Of a stretch of 64,000 bases of DNA, positions 35,531 to 44,445 are shown piece by piece. Both the position numbers and the translations under genes were made by a program. The stretch is from assembly GCF_025399795.1 (NCBI RefSeq), contig NZ_JAODTZ010000002.1, positions 62,001-126,000 on the forward strand, given 5' to 3'. Numbering within the stretch: position 1 is the first letter of the stretch; each line of letters starts with the position of its first letter. The notes under the pieces are model-generated. The model was not told where the DNA came from, did not search any database, and was given only the letters and a program-made list of their open reading frames with translations. The DNA is from Streptomyces rhizosphaerihabitans (GTDB lineage: Bacteria; Actinomycetota; Actinomycetes; Streptomycetales; Streptomycetaceae).

Positions 35531-36829
35531 GTGACCAGCAACGGACCCGCAGGTGCCGCGTCCCCCGACGCCGACGCCGACATCGATGTCGACACCGGCA
35601 CTGGCATCGGTACTGGCGTCGGCATCGTCGACGTGGTGGCGCTCGGCGAGTCCATGGTCACCTTTCTGCCCACCCGGGCCGGACGCCTCGCCGACGTGCC
35701 GTCGTTCGAGCGGGGCATCGGCGGCGCGGAGTCGAACGTGGCGTGCGTGCTCGCCCGCGCCGGTCACTCCGCGCGCTGGGTCGGCAGGGTCGGTGCCGAC
35801 GGGTTCGGCGATCACCTGGTCGAGGCGATCACCGCGTACGGCGTCGACACCTCCGCCGTACGCCGGGACCCCGACCGCCCGACCGGCGTCTACTTCCGCA
35901 CCGCGGGGGACCGGGCGACCGACGCCCACGAAGTCGCCTACTACCGGGCCGGATCCGCCGCCTCCGCGATGACGGCGCACAACGTGGACCTCGCCGCCGC
36001 CCGGTCCGGCCGCGTGCTGCACCTGTCCGGAATCACCGCCGCGCTGTCCGACGGCTGTCTGGCCCTGATGCGCGAACTGACCGCCCCGCGGCCGGGCCGC
36101 CCCCTCGTCTCCTTCGACGTCAACCACCGCCCGGGGCTGTGGCGCGATCCCGAGGGACCGCGTGTCCTGCTCGACCTCGCGCGCGGCGCCGACATCGTCT
36201 TCGTCGGGGAGGACGAGGCCCGCGAGGCCTGGGGGCTGAGCGGTGCGCACGCGATCCGCGCCGCGCTGCCCGAACCGGACGTCCTGGTCGTCAAGTACGG
36301 CAAGGACGGCGCCGTCGTGTTCGACAGGAACGCCGGCGGCGGCACGGACGCCGTCGCGGGGGCGGAGAGCGCCACCGGCGGGACAGAGGACACCCCCGAG
36401 AGGACAGAGAGCGCCGCTGGTGGGGCTGGTGGTGATACCGAGAGGGCGGAGGACGCCGCTGGTGGGGCTGGGGGCGATACCCAGCGGACCGAGGGCGACA
36501 CCAAGGGGGACGAGGGCGCGGCCGGCACCGCCACCTTCGTCCGCGCCCTGCGCGTCGACGTCGTCGCGGCCGTCGGCGCCGGTGACGCCTTCGCCGCCGG
36601 GTTCCTCTCCGCCACCCTGCGCGGCCTTCCCGTCCGCGACCGGCTGCGCCACGGCCACCTGATGGCCGCCGCCGCCCTCACCGCGCCCGGCGACCTCGCC
36701 GAGCCGCCCGCCCGAGGGCACGCCGACCGGCTGGCCGCTCTCGACGACCGCGCCTGGGAGACACTTCGTCTCGGCCCCGGCTGGACCGCAGCCGACGCAC
36801 GGGCCGCGGAGGAGGTACGCACGCCATGA
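35531..36829 (+). CDS. kdgK: PfkB-family sugar kinase, 2-keto-3-deoxygluconate kinase type, with repeat insertion
   Basis: A 432-residue ribokinase-fold enzyme. It has an N-terminal Asp/Thr/Gly-rich extension (about 1-35), VVALGESMVTFLPT, the GIGGAESNVACVLARAG signature and the C-terminal catalytic motif VVAAVGAGDAFAAGFLSA with its base Asp. Family members phosphorylate 2-keto-3-deoxygluconate to KDPG. Between VVFDRN and TFVRAL (about 271-337) lies a Gly/Glu/Thr-rich insertion that includes two copies of a 42-base repeat and is not part of the fold. The start is GTG at 35531. It overlaps the IclR gene as ATGA. Confidence 0.88.
   Translation: MTSNGPAGAASPDADADIDVDTGTGIGTGVGIVDVVALGESMVTFLPTRAGRLADVPSFERGIGGAESNVACVLARAGHSARWVGRVGADGFGDHLVEAITAYGVDTSAVRRDPDRPTGVYFRTAGDRATDAHEVAYYRAGSAASAMTAHNVDLAAARSGRVLHLSGITAALSDGCLALMRELTAPRPGRPLVSFDVNHRPGLWRDPEGPRVLLDLARGADIVFVGEDEAREAWGLSGAHAIRAALPEPDVLVVKYGKDGAVVFDRNAGGGTDAVAGAESATGGTEDTPERTESAAGGAGGDTERAEDAAGGAGGDTQRTEGDTKGDEGAAGTATFVRALRVDVVAAVGAGDAFAAGFLSATLRGLPVRDRLRHGHLMAAAALTAPGDLAEPPARGHADRLAALDDRAWETLRLGPGWTAADARAAEEVRTP
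36413..36496 (+). repeat. Two tandem 42-base units inside the sugar kinase gene
   Basis: Units 36413-36454 and 36455-36496 share GCCGCTGGTGGGGCTGG and a GATACC-GAG core with several changes in the second half. A shorter diverged copy lies upstream (about 36376-36412). They keep the frame and code for AAGGAGGDT-rich residues in a surface loop. Confidence 0.8.
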
Positions 36830-37593
36830 GCCAGACCGTCGACCGAGCGCTGAGCATTCTGCCGCTGCTCGCCGAGGGCCCCGCCGACCTCGGACAGGTC
36901 GCCGACCGCCTCGGCGTCCACAAGTCCACGGCGCTCCGCCTGCTGCGCACCCTGCACGAACACGGCCTGGTGTACCGCCAGTCCGACCAGCGCTACCGCC
37001 TCGGCGCCCGGCTCTTCGCCCTCGCCCAGGAGGCCGTCGAGAACCTCGACGTCCGCGAGATCGCCCACCCCCACCTCGTCCGCCTCAACGAGAGCTGCGG
37101 GCACACCGTCCACCTCGCCGTTTACGAGGAGAACGAGGTGCTCTACATCGACAAGGTGGAGAGCCGCTACCCGGTGCGCATGTACTCGCGGATCGGAAAG
37201 CCCGTCGCCATCACCGTCGCGGCGGTGGCCAAGCTGCTCCTCGCCGACCTGCCCGAGGCCGACCGCCGCGCCGTCGCCGACAAGCTCGACTACCCCATGT
37301 ACACGGCCCGTTCGACCCCCAACGCCCCCGCCTTCCTGAAGGAGCTGGCGACGGTACGCGAACAGGGCTGGGCCACCGACCTCGGCGGCCACGAGGAATC
37401 CATCAACTGCGTCGCCGCCCCCGTCCGCGGCGCCGACGGACGCGTCGCCGCCGCCATGTCGGTCTCCGCGCCCAACGTCGTCGTGACCGCCGAGGAACTC
37501 CTCACCCTGCTCCCGCTGGTGCGCCGTACGGCGGACGCCATCAGCCGCGACTACTCCGGCAGAGCCCCCACGAAGGAAGAACCAAAGGAATGA
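36826..37593 (+). CDS. IclR-family transcriptional regulator (KdgR-like)
   Basis: A 255-residue regulator. The N-terminal winged helix reads VDRALSILPLLAEGPADLGQVADRLGVHKSTALRLLRTL (3-43). The effector domain follows, with YIDKVESRYPVRMYSRIGKPVAITVAAVAKLLLA and a C-terminal DLGGHEESINCVAAPV typical of IclR. KdgR-type members sense KDG, the very substrate of the kinase encoded just before it. It probably controls the divergent promoter dyad at 35408. It overlaps the kinase gene and is followed by RidA after 7 bases. Confidence 0.92.
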   Translation: MSQTVDRALSILPLLAEGPADLGQVADRLGVHKSTALRLLRTLHEHGLVYRQSDQRYRLGARLFALAQEAVENLDVREIAHPHLVRLNESCGHTVHLAVYEENEVLYIDKVESRYPVRMYSRIGKPVAITVAAVAKLLLADLPEADRRAVADKLDYPMYTARSTPNAPAFLKELATVREQGWATDLGGHEESINCVAAPVRGADGRVAAAMSVSAPNVVVTAEELLTLLPLVRRTADAISRDYSGRAPTKEEPKE

Positions 37594-37600
37594 TCACCGC

Positions 37601-38011
37601 ATGACGGACAAGATCGCCCTCACCCCCGCGACCCACACCACCCCGCCCGCCAAGTTCTCGCACGGTGTGCGGAAGGGGAACATCCTCCAGGTCGCCGGCC
37701 AGGTCGGCTTCCTGCCCGCTGAGGAGGGCAGGAAGCCGACGCCCGCCGGCCCGACCCTGCGCGAGCAGACCCTGCAGACGCTCGCCAACGTCAAGGCCAT
37801 CCTCGAAGAGGGCGGCTCCGGCTGGGACGACGCGATGATGATCCGCGTCTACCTCACGGACGTCGGCCACTTCGCCGAGATGAACCAGATCTACAACCAG
37901 TACTTCGAGGAGCAGGGCCTCACCGCGCCCCCCGCCGCCCGCACGACGGTCTACGTCGGCCTGCCGGCCGGACTCCTCGTCGAGATCGACGTGCTCGCCG
38001 TTCTCGGCTGA
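37601..38011 (+). CDS. RidA-family enamine/imine deaminase
   Basis: A 136-residue protein of the YjgF/YER057c/UK114 family, which forms trimers in the cytosol and hydrolyses reactive enamines and imines released by PLP enzymes. Family positions are visible: GNILQVAGQVGFLP, the NVKAILEEGGSGWDDAMMIRVYLTD core, and the closing Arg in PPAARTTVYVGLPAG, with E/D pairs in LLVEIDVLAVL. Its place next to a PLP deaminase that would release an enamine fits this job. Confidence 0.93.
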   Translation: MTDKIALTPATHTTPPAKFSHGVRKGNILQVAGQVGFLPAEEGRKPTPAGPTLREQTLQTLANVKAILEEGGSGWDDAMMIRVYLTDVGHFAEMNQIYNQYFEEQGLTAPPAARTTVYVGLPAGLLVEIDVLAVLG

Positions 38012-38180
38012 CGTCGCCCGTGCGGGCCCACGCCCGCACGACGTCCCTCCGGGCCCACGCCCGCGCAACTCCCGCACCGCGTACGACGTCACGGTGCGGC
38101 ACCCGCAGACCCCGGGGTGCCGCACCGCGATCCGCCCTGCCCGAAAGCTCCATGGACCCACGAAAACGAGGCCCCCCGAC

Positions 38181-39704
38181 ATGTCGTCGTATCCGCTCGC
38201 AGCGACAGCCCCGGCCCCGGAGACACCACCTCACACCGGTGGTCTCCTGCTCCTTCTCGACGGCACGGCCGGACTGCTCACGGTCGCCGCCCTCGGTATC
38301 GCACTCCTGCTCTTCCTGATCATCAAGGTCAGGCTCCAGCCGTTCGTCGCCCTGCTCGCCGTCTCCATAGCCGTCGGCCTCTCCGCCGGACTCTCGGTCA
38401 CGGAGCTGTTCGGCACGGTCCAGCGGTCCACCGCGGTGTCGGTCGTCGAGACCGGCATGGGCGGCATCCTCGGCCATGTCGCGATCATCATCGGCCTCGG
38501 CACGATGCTCGGGGCGATCCTCGAAGTCAGCGGTGGCGCCGAGGTATTGGCGTCGCGGCTGCTCAACCTCTTCGGGGAGAAGCGGGCCCCGCTCGCCATG
38601 GGTCTGACCGGCCTGATCTTCGGCATCCCGGTCTTCTTCGACGTCGGCATCTTCGTCCTCGCGCCGCTCGTCTACGCCGCCGCCAAACGCTCCGGCAAGT
38701 CGATCCTGCTCTACTGTCTGCCGCTGCTCGCCGGCCTGTCGATGACCCACGCCTTCCTGCCGCCGCACCCCGGCCCGGTCGCCGCCGCGGGACTGCTGCA
38801 CGTCCAGCTCGGCTGGGTCATCCTCATGGGCATCGTCTGCGGCATCCCCGCCGTGCTGGCCGCCTGGGTCTACGCCGCCTGGATCGGCAAGCGGATCTTC
38901 GTCCCCGTACCGCAGGACATGGTCGAGGCGGCGGCCGAGGCCAAGCGGGCCGTCGTAGCCGAACAGCGGGGTGCGGGCGCCTCCTTGCCGGGTGGGACCG
39001 AAAGCCCGCAGGACGGGGCGGAGCCGGACGAGAAGCCGGTGCCGCTCGGCACGGTCCTCGGCATCATCGGTACGCCGCTGGTGCTGATCCTCGCGGCCAC
39101 CTTCTCCTCGATCGCCCTCGACCCTTCCACCCTGCGTTCGGTCATCGAGTTCTTCGGCAGCCCGTTCGTCGCCCTCACGATCGCGCTGCTCCTCGCCTAC
39201 TACCTGCTCGGCATCCGGCGCGGCTGGTCCCGCAAGTCCCTTGAGACGGTGTCGACCTCGTCCCTCAAGCCGGTCGGCAACATCCTGCTCGTGGTCGGCG
39301 CGGGCGGAATCTTCGGCGCCGTGCTGAAGGCCAGCGGGGTCGCCCAGGCCCTGTCGGACACCTTCAACGACGTCGGCCTCCCGGTGATCGTCCTGGCCTA
39401 TCTGATCTCCCTGGTCCTGCGGGTCGCCCAGGGTTCGGCGACGGTCGCGATCGTCACCACGGCCGGCATCGTCGCGCCCCTGCTCACCGAAGGGCACCAC
39501 TCGCAGGCCTTCGTCGCCCTGGTCATCATGGCGATCTCGGCGGGTTCGATCTTCGCCTCGCACGTCAACGACGGCGGCTTCTGGATGGTGGCCAAGTACT
39601 TCGGCATCAGCGAGCGCGACACCCTCAGGACCTGGACCGTCCTGGAGTCGGTGCTGTCCGTCACGGGGTTCGCCGTGGCCGCCGTGGTCAGCCTCTTCGT
39701 CTAG
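38181..39704 (+). CDS. GntP-family permease (gluconate or related sugar acid)
   Basis: A 507-residue protein with about 12-14 membrane helices. GntP features include GGILGHVAIIIGLGTMLGAILEVSGGAEVLA, the FGIPVFFDVGIFVLAPLVY and SMTHAFLPPHPGPVAAA stretches, and a C-terminal VAQGSATVAIVTTAGIVAP and ASHVNDGGFWMVAKYFG. The family imports gluconate, glycerate, D-serine and similar acids with protons. A charged loop at about 250-285 separates the halves. The start ATG at 38181 follows a 169-base gap after RidA. The context points to a C6 sugar acid such as glucosaminate. Confidence 0.93.
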   Translation: MSSYPLAATAPAPETPPHTGGLLLLLDGTAGLLTVAALGIALLLFLIIKVRLQPFVALLAVSIAVGLSAGLSVTELFGTVQRSTAVSVVETGMGGILGHVAIIIGLGTMLGAILEVSGGAEVLASRLLNLFGEKRAPLAMGLTGLIFGIPVFFDVGIFVLAPLVYAAAKRSGKSILLYCLPLLAGLSMTHAFLPPHPGPVAAAGLLHVQLGWVILMGIVCGIPAVLAAWVYAAWIGKRIFVPVPQDMVEAAAEAKRAVVAEQRGAGASLPGGTESPQDGAEPDEKPVPLGTVLGIIGTPLVLILAATFSSIALDPSTLRSVIEFFGSPFVALTIALLLAYYLLGIRRGWSRKSLETVSTSSLKPVGNILLVVGAGGIFGAVLKASGVAQALSDTFNDVGLPVIVLAYLISLVLRVAQGSATVAIVTTAGIVAPLLTEGHHSQAFVALVIMAISAGSIFASHVNDGGFWMVAKYFGISERDTLRTWTVLESVLSVTGFAVAAVVSLFV

Positions 39705-39724
39705 CCGAGCCCGGCGTCCTCGTA

Positions 39725-39760
39725 CGGCCGCGGTCGGGGGGCTCCCTACGACCGCGGCCG
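39725..39760 (+). terminator. Terminator of the permease transcript
   Basis: CGGCCGCGGTCG (39725-39736) pairs perfectly with 39749-39760 over a 12-base loop, 20 bases after the permease stop. There is no T-run. It closes the kinase-IclR-RidA-permease unit. Confidence 0.75.
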
Positions 39761-39771
39761 GCTTGATCGCA

Positions 39772-39817
39772 CGGTCGTGATGAGTCTCTTCGTACGGTCG
39801 TGAAGAGTCTCTTCGTG
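39772..39817. repeat. Two head-to-tail 23-base repeats upstream of the acidic protein
   Basis: Bases 39772-39794 and 39795-39817 are directly adjacent copies that differ at two positions. The shared core is CGGTCGTGA followed by GAGTCTCTTCGT. They end about 30 bases before the GTG at 39849 and may overlap its promoter, so they could be paired regulator sites or a duplicated promoter segment. Confidence 0.7.
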
Positions 39818-39848
39818 TAACAGAGGCATAGCTAAGTGGGGGCTGGCT

Positions 39849-40685
39849 GTGTCCGACACAGGATCTTCGACCATACTTCCCGCTGTGGAGCAGCGCATAG
39901 GTTCGAAGAGCCAGCCCCTGGATGCCGCCGCGGTGAACCCGGCGTACATCCCCGGGCTTACGTCACCCGTGCCGGCGGAGCCGAAGGACGAGGTCGCGGA
40001 GACCGAGGAGGCCGCCGCCGAGGGGACCGTCTCCGACGAGACGGTCTCCGACGACGCGGCGTCCGACGAGGCGCCCGCCGCCGAGACCCCGAAGGAGTCC
40101 GTGTCCGAAGAGGAGACCGGCTCCGAGGATGAGACCGACTCCGGGACGGAAGCGGAGTCCGGGACCGACCCGGAGTCCGCCACCGACGGTCCCGTCTTCG
40201 AGGCCTCCGACCGGCGTGCCTCGATCACGGCCGACCACAGCGGAGTCCGGCTGCGCCTGGACGACCAGGAGGCGGAGTTCCGCTGGGACGAGATCGGCGC
40301 CGTGGAGACGGAGTCCCCGCGCTTCGGCAAGCGGTTCACCATCACGGTGCACACGCCGGAGCGCCGCTGGTATCCCCTGGAGATCGAGGCGAACGCCCGA
40401 GCACGCTTCAAGGAGTGGGAGGAGCAGCTCGACGCCGTCCTCGACGCCTACTTCGAGGACGGTGACGACACCGGGGCCGTCGAGGCCGACGAGTCCACCG
40501 CGGACGCCGACGACGTGACGTCCGTCGCCCCGTCCGAGGCGGCGGACGAGTCCGAGGTGACCGACACGTCCGAGGACGCCGACGCGCCGAGCACGTCCGA
40601 GGCGTCCGAGAAGGCCGACCAGGCCGAGACGGAGGCCGAGGCCGAGACCGAGAACGCGGTCGAGAGCAAGGTCGAAAAGCCGTAA
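39849..40685 (+). CDS. Highly acidic protein with a central PH-like strand-rich domain
   Basis: A 278-residue protein of unrecognised family. Residues 45-110 and 205-278 are low-complexity and dominated by Glu, Asp, Ala, Ser and Thr. The middle (about 115-200) is a folded-looking domain, FEASDRRASITADHSGVRLRL followed by AEFRWDEIGAVETES, RFTITVHTPERRWYPLEIE and a helix EEQLDAVLDAYF, which recalls a PH-type fold. No signal peptide or membrane helix is seen. The start is GTG at 39849. It forms a one-gene unit. Confidence 0.78.
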   Translation: MSDTGSSTILPAVEQRIGSKSQPLDAAAVNPAYIPGLTSPVPAEPKDEVAETEEAAAEGTVSDETVSDDAASDEAPAAETPKESVSEEETGSEDETDSGTEAESGTDPESATDGPVFEASDRRASITADHSGVRLRLDDQEAEFRWDEIGAVETESPRFGKRFTITVHTPERRWYPLEIEANARARFKEWEEQLDAVLDAYFEDGDDTGAVEADESTADADDVTSVAPSEAADESEVTDTSEDADAPSTSEASEKADQAETEAEAETENAVESKVEKP

Positions 40686-40764
40686 GCGGTACGGGGATCC
40701 GCGCGCCCGGTCAGGAAGGGCACGCGGATCCCCGGTCACCCGGCCGGACGGGCCGGTGCTGCGC

Positions 40765-42135
40765 CTAGGCGCAGTACTGGGCCGCCTTGCCGATGGACCG
40801 GTACATGCAGTCGGCGTTCTCCAGGAGTTGGAGCACCGCGTCCCGGTTGCGGGAGGTCTCCCGCTCGATGACCTCGTCGGGCGGATAGAAGCCGCCACCG
40901 GAGCTGGACGTCGGGTACATCTCGAAGGTGAAGTCGAAGATCTTCTGGGTGCCCCAGAGATAGTCGTCGATCGAGCCGTCCGTGATGTACAGATCACTGG
41001 ACTGCTCGGCCGTGTAGCCGTTGCTCGCGGCCATCTTCTGGCCGACGGTCTTGAAGGCGTTCGCGTCGTCCGCCGTCATCCCCGTCGCGGTGTCGGATGT
41101 GGTGTACCCGAACGGCCACAGCACCAGTTCGCTGTAGGTGTGGAAGTCGATGCCGGCCTTGATCTGCTGCTTGCCGCCGACGATCCGGCCGCGTACGAAG
41201 TCGGCGACCACCTTCACCTCGGGCGCGGACTCGGCCGACGCGCCGCGGTAGGTCTCGGAGGACGTGGAGCCCGAAGAGCCGCCGCAGCAGCCGAACTTGT
41301 AGTTCCAGTTGCGGTTCAGGTCCGTACCGACGTACGAGGAACCGGAGTTGGGCTGGCGGTTCTTGCGCCACGAGCGGTAGGAGCCGCTCGCGATGTCGTA
41401 CTCGCCGCCGTCCGGGTTGAGGTCCGGGACGATCCAGATCTCGCGGTTGTTCACCATGCTGGTGACACGGGAGTCGCTGCCGTAGCCGGCCCCGAGTTCG
41501 CGCAGCAGATACAGCGCCATCTCCACCGTGAGGTGCTCACGGGCGTGCTGGTGGAAGGTGAGCAGGACCTCGGGCTCGCTCTCGTCGGTCGCGACGTTGT
41601 CGCTGACCTTGATGGCGACGATGTCCCGGCCCTGGTACGACTTGCCGATCACCTTCTTGCTCATGATGCCCGGGTAGGCAGCGAGCCGCTGGTCGATCTC
41701 CGCGTTCATCTCCGCGTAGTTGTGGTACTTCGAGTCCGCCGTCGGGAAGTCGAAGAGGCGTACGTCGCCCGCGGAGGCGGCACGGTTGGGCGCGGAGCCC
41801 AACAGCGAGACGTCGTAGCCCTGTCGGCGCAAGGTGGCGATCTGGTCCGCGCGGCCCGAGACGACGACGGTCTCCTCGTCGGCCTCGTCCACGGTGACGC
41901 CCGACCGCTGGATCTGTGTTCGGGACGCGGACGTCGAGCTCGTGTGGATCTCGTACTGCCTGATGTCGTCGGACGAAGGCGCGAGGGCCCTGGCCCCGCT
42001 CGCCGTGGCGTCGGTGGCGGTGGCGGTCAGGGGAGCCGCGAGGGCGAGGGCCGCGAGGACGGCGAGGGCGGCGCCGCGCCGGCCGCCTCTGCCCTTGCCG
42101 TCGGCGCTGCCGCTGCCACGTGGGCGAAATCGCAT
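40765..42135 (-). CDS. Secreted M14 zinc carboxypeptidase
   Basis: A 456-residue exported protease. It has a long twin-basic signal region ([25 protein letters not shown]), a propeptide (about 45-120) and an M14 catalytic domain. The zinc motif HAREH has His197 and Glu200, with a third ligand in [19 protein letters not shown] carries the substrate Arg, and the catalytic Glu is in DFTFEMYP. It removes C-terminal residues from peptides outside the cell, in the style of carboxypeptidase T/SG. It is transcribed alone, after the chitinase gene on the same strand and separated from it by a strong terminator. Confidence 0.93.
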   Translation of the reverse strand: MRFRPRGSGSADGKGRGGRRGAALAVLAALALAAPLTATATDATASGARALAPSSDDIRQYEIHTSSTSASRTQIQRSGVTVDEADEETVVVSGRADQIATLRRQGYDVSLLGSAPNRAASAGDVRLFDFPTADSKYHNYAEMNAEIDQRLAAYPGIMSKKVIGKSYQGRDIVAIKVSDNVATDESEPEVLLTFHQHAREHLTVEMALYLLRELGAGYGSDSRVTSMVNNREIWIVPDLNPDGGEYDIASGSYRSWRKNRQPNSGSSYVGTDLNRNWNYKFGCCGGSSGSTSSETYRGASAESAPEVKVVADFVRGRIVGGKQQIKAGIDFHTYSELVLWPFGYTTSDTATGMTADDANAFKTVGQKMAASNGYTAEQSSDLYITDGSIDDYLWGTQKIFDFTFEMYPTSSSGGGFYPPDEVIERETSRNRDAVLQLLENADCMYRSIGKAAQYCA

Positions 42136-42314
42136 GAAGTCTCCTTGTTTCTCCGGAAAATTCCGGGATCTCCGGAATGTAGGGGAGTGGAGCTGGGGGG
42201 TGGCTCAAGGCGACGTGCCTGGTGCGGGTGTGGCGCTCATGGTGGGGGTTATGGCATGAGCAGGTCAAGGGACGACAAAGGGCCGTCGGCGGGAACCGGC
42301 CGCGCGGAACGGCG

Positions 42315-42352
42315 CCGGCCCCGTTCGCCGCGACTGCGGCGAACGGGGCCGG
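42315..42352 (-). terminator. Very strong hairpin after the chitinase gene
   Basis: A perfect 17-bp stem (42315-42331 with 42336-42352) and a GACT loop lie 41 bases past the chitinase stop. No T-run follows. The remaining gap up to the carboxypeptidase start at 42135 shows no other feature. Confidence 0.85.
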
Positions 42353-42393
42353 ATGGAGTACCGCCGGGGAAAGGGTGACGCGGCGGTCCGGAA

Positions 42394-44097
42394 CTACAGC
42401 GCGTGCACGTGCGGGCCCACCGCGTTCGACCAGGCGTTGCCCGCCGAGGCGTCCCAGTTGGTCGACCAGGTCATCGCGCCGCGCAGGCCCGGGTAGGCCT
42501 TGGAGGGCTTGAACGAACCGCAGTTGGTGAGCTTGGTCAGGCAGTCGAGGGCGTTGTTCACGATGGTCGGGGAGACATAGCCGCTGCCCGCGCCGCTGGT
42601 GGAGGCGGGGAGGCCGAGGCCCACCTGGGACGGGGCGAGACCGCCCTCCAGCTGGATGCAGGCGAGCGCCGTCAGGAAGTCGACCGAGCCCTGCGAGTAG
42701 ACCTTGCCGTCGCAGCCGAGCATCGAACCGCTGTTGTAGTACTGCATGTTGACGACGGTGAGGATGTCCTTGATGTTCAGGGCGGTCTGGAAGTAGGAGT
42801 TCGACGTGGACTGCATGTCGATCGTCTGCGGGGCCATCGTGATGACCAGCGACGAGCCCGCCTTCGCGGACAGGGAGCGCAGCGCCTGCGACATGTAGGT
42901 CGCGTTGAGACCGTTCTCCAGGTCGATGTCGACGCCGTCGAAGCCGTACGTCTGCATCAGGGAGTAGACGGAGTTGGCGAAGTTCGCGGCCGACGCCGAG
43001 TCGCTCACCGAGATGGTGCCGTTCTGGCCGCCGATGGAGATGATGACCTTCTTGCCGGCGGCCTGCTTGGCCTTGATGTCGGCCTTGAACTGGTCGACCG
43101 TGTAGCCGCCGAGCCCGGCCGAGTCGAGGGTGAAGCTCACCGCGCCCGGCGTGCTGGTGGCGTCGGCGAAGGCGACGGCGATGATGTCGTACTGCGACTG
43201 CACCGCGGAGATCTTCTGGACGGTCGCGCCGTTGTTGAAGTTCTGCCAGTAGCCCGTCACGGCGTGCGCGGGCACGGTCCCGCCGCCCCCGCCACCGCCG
43301 GACGCGGCCGTCGTCCCGGTGACGGCCGACGACTTCGCCGACTCACCGGCCGCGTTGGTCGCCGAGACCTGGAAGGAGTACGCCGTGGACGCGGCGAGCC
43401 CCGTGACGGTCGCGGAGGTCCCGGTCACCGACTGGACCTTGGAGCCGCCCTGGTAGACGTTGTAGCCGGTCGCGCCCGACACCGTGTTCCAGGCCAGTGA
43501 GACGGACGATGAGGTCGTGCCCGACACGGCGAGACCCGCCGGGGTCGCCGGGACCGTCGGGGCCGGGTCGCCGCCACCACCGCCGTCGGGGCCGAACACC
43601 GAGAAGTCGTCCGCGAAGTAGGCGGGTTGCCCGTACCAGCCGTGCGTCCAGACAGCCACCGACGTCGTCGAGGCGCCGGTGGTGAAGGTGGTCGTCAGCT
43701 GCGTCCAGGTGGTGTTGGGCGTCCAGGTCGACACGTCCGTCGTCCCCGTGCCGGTCACCCCGAGGTAGGTGTAGGACCCTTGCACCCAGGCACTCAGTGT
43801 GTACGTCGAATTGGGCTTCACGGCGACGGACTGGGAGCACTGGGCGTAGTCCTGCCCGGCGGGCGTGGCCTTCAGCGCGGCCGAGCCGCCGTGCACCGGC
43901 GAGGAGACGGTCGTGCCGCTGCCCGCCGAACAGGTCCAGTTGGTCAGGCCGGACTCGAAGCCGCCGTTCTTGACGTTGTTGATGTCGGCGGCCTGGGCCT
44001 GGCCGGCCAGACCGGTGAGCGAGAGAACGGACGCGGTGACGGCGGCGGCGAGGGCTCCCGCCCATCTCCGCCCGGGCATACGGATGACGCGGTCCAC
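42394..44097 (-). CDS. Secreted GH18 chitinase with CBM and fibronectin III domains
   Basis: A 567-residue exported enzyme. It has a signal peptide (1-36, GLAGQAQA), a carbohydrate-binding module (about 37-168, NNVKNGGFESGLTNW), a fibronectin III domain (about 184-263), a Gly linker and a GH18 barrel (about 277-567). The catalytic motif DGVDIDLE has the acid Glu394. It hydrolyses chitin to small oligomers. The start is GTG at 44097 with GGAGGA 5 bases before it. A DasR-type box lies in the promoter, so it should respond to GlcNAc metabolism like other Streptomyces chitinases. Confidence 0.95.
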   Translation of the reverse strand: MDRVIRMPGRRWAGALAAAVTASVLSLTGLAGQAQAADINNVKNGGFESGLTNWTCSAGSGTTVSSPVHGGSAALKATPAGQDYAQCSQSVAVKPNSTYTLSAWVQGSYTYLGVTGTGTTDVSTWTPNTTWTQLTTTFTTGASTTSVAVWTHGWYGQPAYFADDFSVFGPDGGGGGDPAPTVPATPAGLAVSGTTSSSVSLAWNTVSGATGYNVYQGGSKVQSVTGTSATVTGLAASTAYSFQVSATNAAGESAKSSAVTGTTAASGGGGGGGTVPAHAVTGYWQNFNNGATVQKISAVQSQYDIIAVAFADATSTPGAVSFTLDSAGLGGYTVDQFKADIKAKQAAGKKVIISIGGQNGTISVSDSASAANFANSVYSLMQTYGFDGVDIDLENGLNATYMSQALRSLSAKAGSSLVITMAPQTIDMQSTSNSYFQTALNIKDILTVVNMQYYNSGSMLGCDGKVYSQGSVDFLTALACIQLEGGLAPSQVGLGLPASTSGAGSGYVSPTIVNNALDCLTKLTNCGSFKPSKAYPGLRGAMTWSTNWDASAGNAWSNAVGPHVHAL

Positions 44098-44161
44098 TGG
44101 GTCCTCCAGGGAGAGGTGGGGGAGGGGGAACGGAACGGTGGCCACCGCCGGTGGATACAAG

Positions 44162-44187
44162 TTGGTCCAGACCAATCCGGTTGTCAA
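44162..44187 (-). promoter_or_regulatory. Chitinase promoter with a DasR-type operator
   Basis: The perfect palindrome TTGGTCCAGACCAA (44162-44175) matches the dre consensus bound by DasR in Streptomyces. On the minus strand a -35-like TTGACA lies just upstream (44182-44187), so the operator occupies the space between -35 and the presumed -10 near TTGTAT. Binding there would block transcription until glucosamine-6-phosphate releases DasR. Confidence 0.8.
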
Positions 44188-44445
44188 GTCCCGGGGAGCC
44201 CTCAACGCCCTTACTGGCACTTCCAGTTGGCCGACCCGGCTTACTCTCCGTTGATCACGCCCGCACCTTCGGTGAGATGATCTCGGAGATTCGGTGTTGA
44301 GCGGGCCATGCCGTGGATATGGTGCTGATGCAAGAGGACGTCACAGTGACGATCTGCGGCCGTATGTGGTCGTCCGTGACGCTCCATGGCGATAAAAGGG
44401 GCGATCTGAGGCGGTGGTTGACCACCCCGCCGCAGCGAACGGGGT

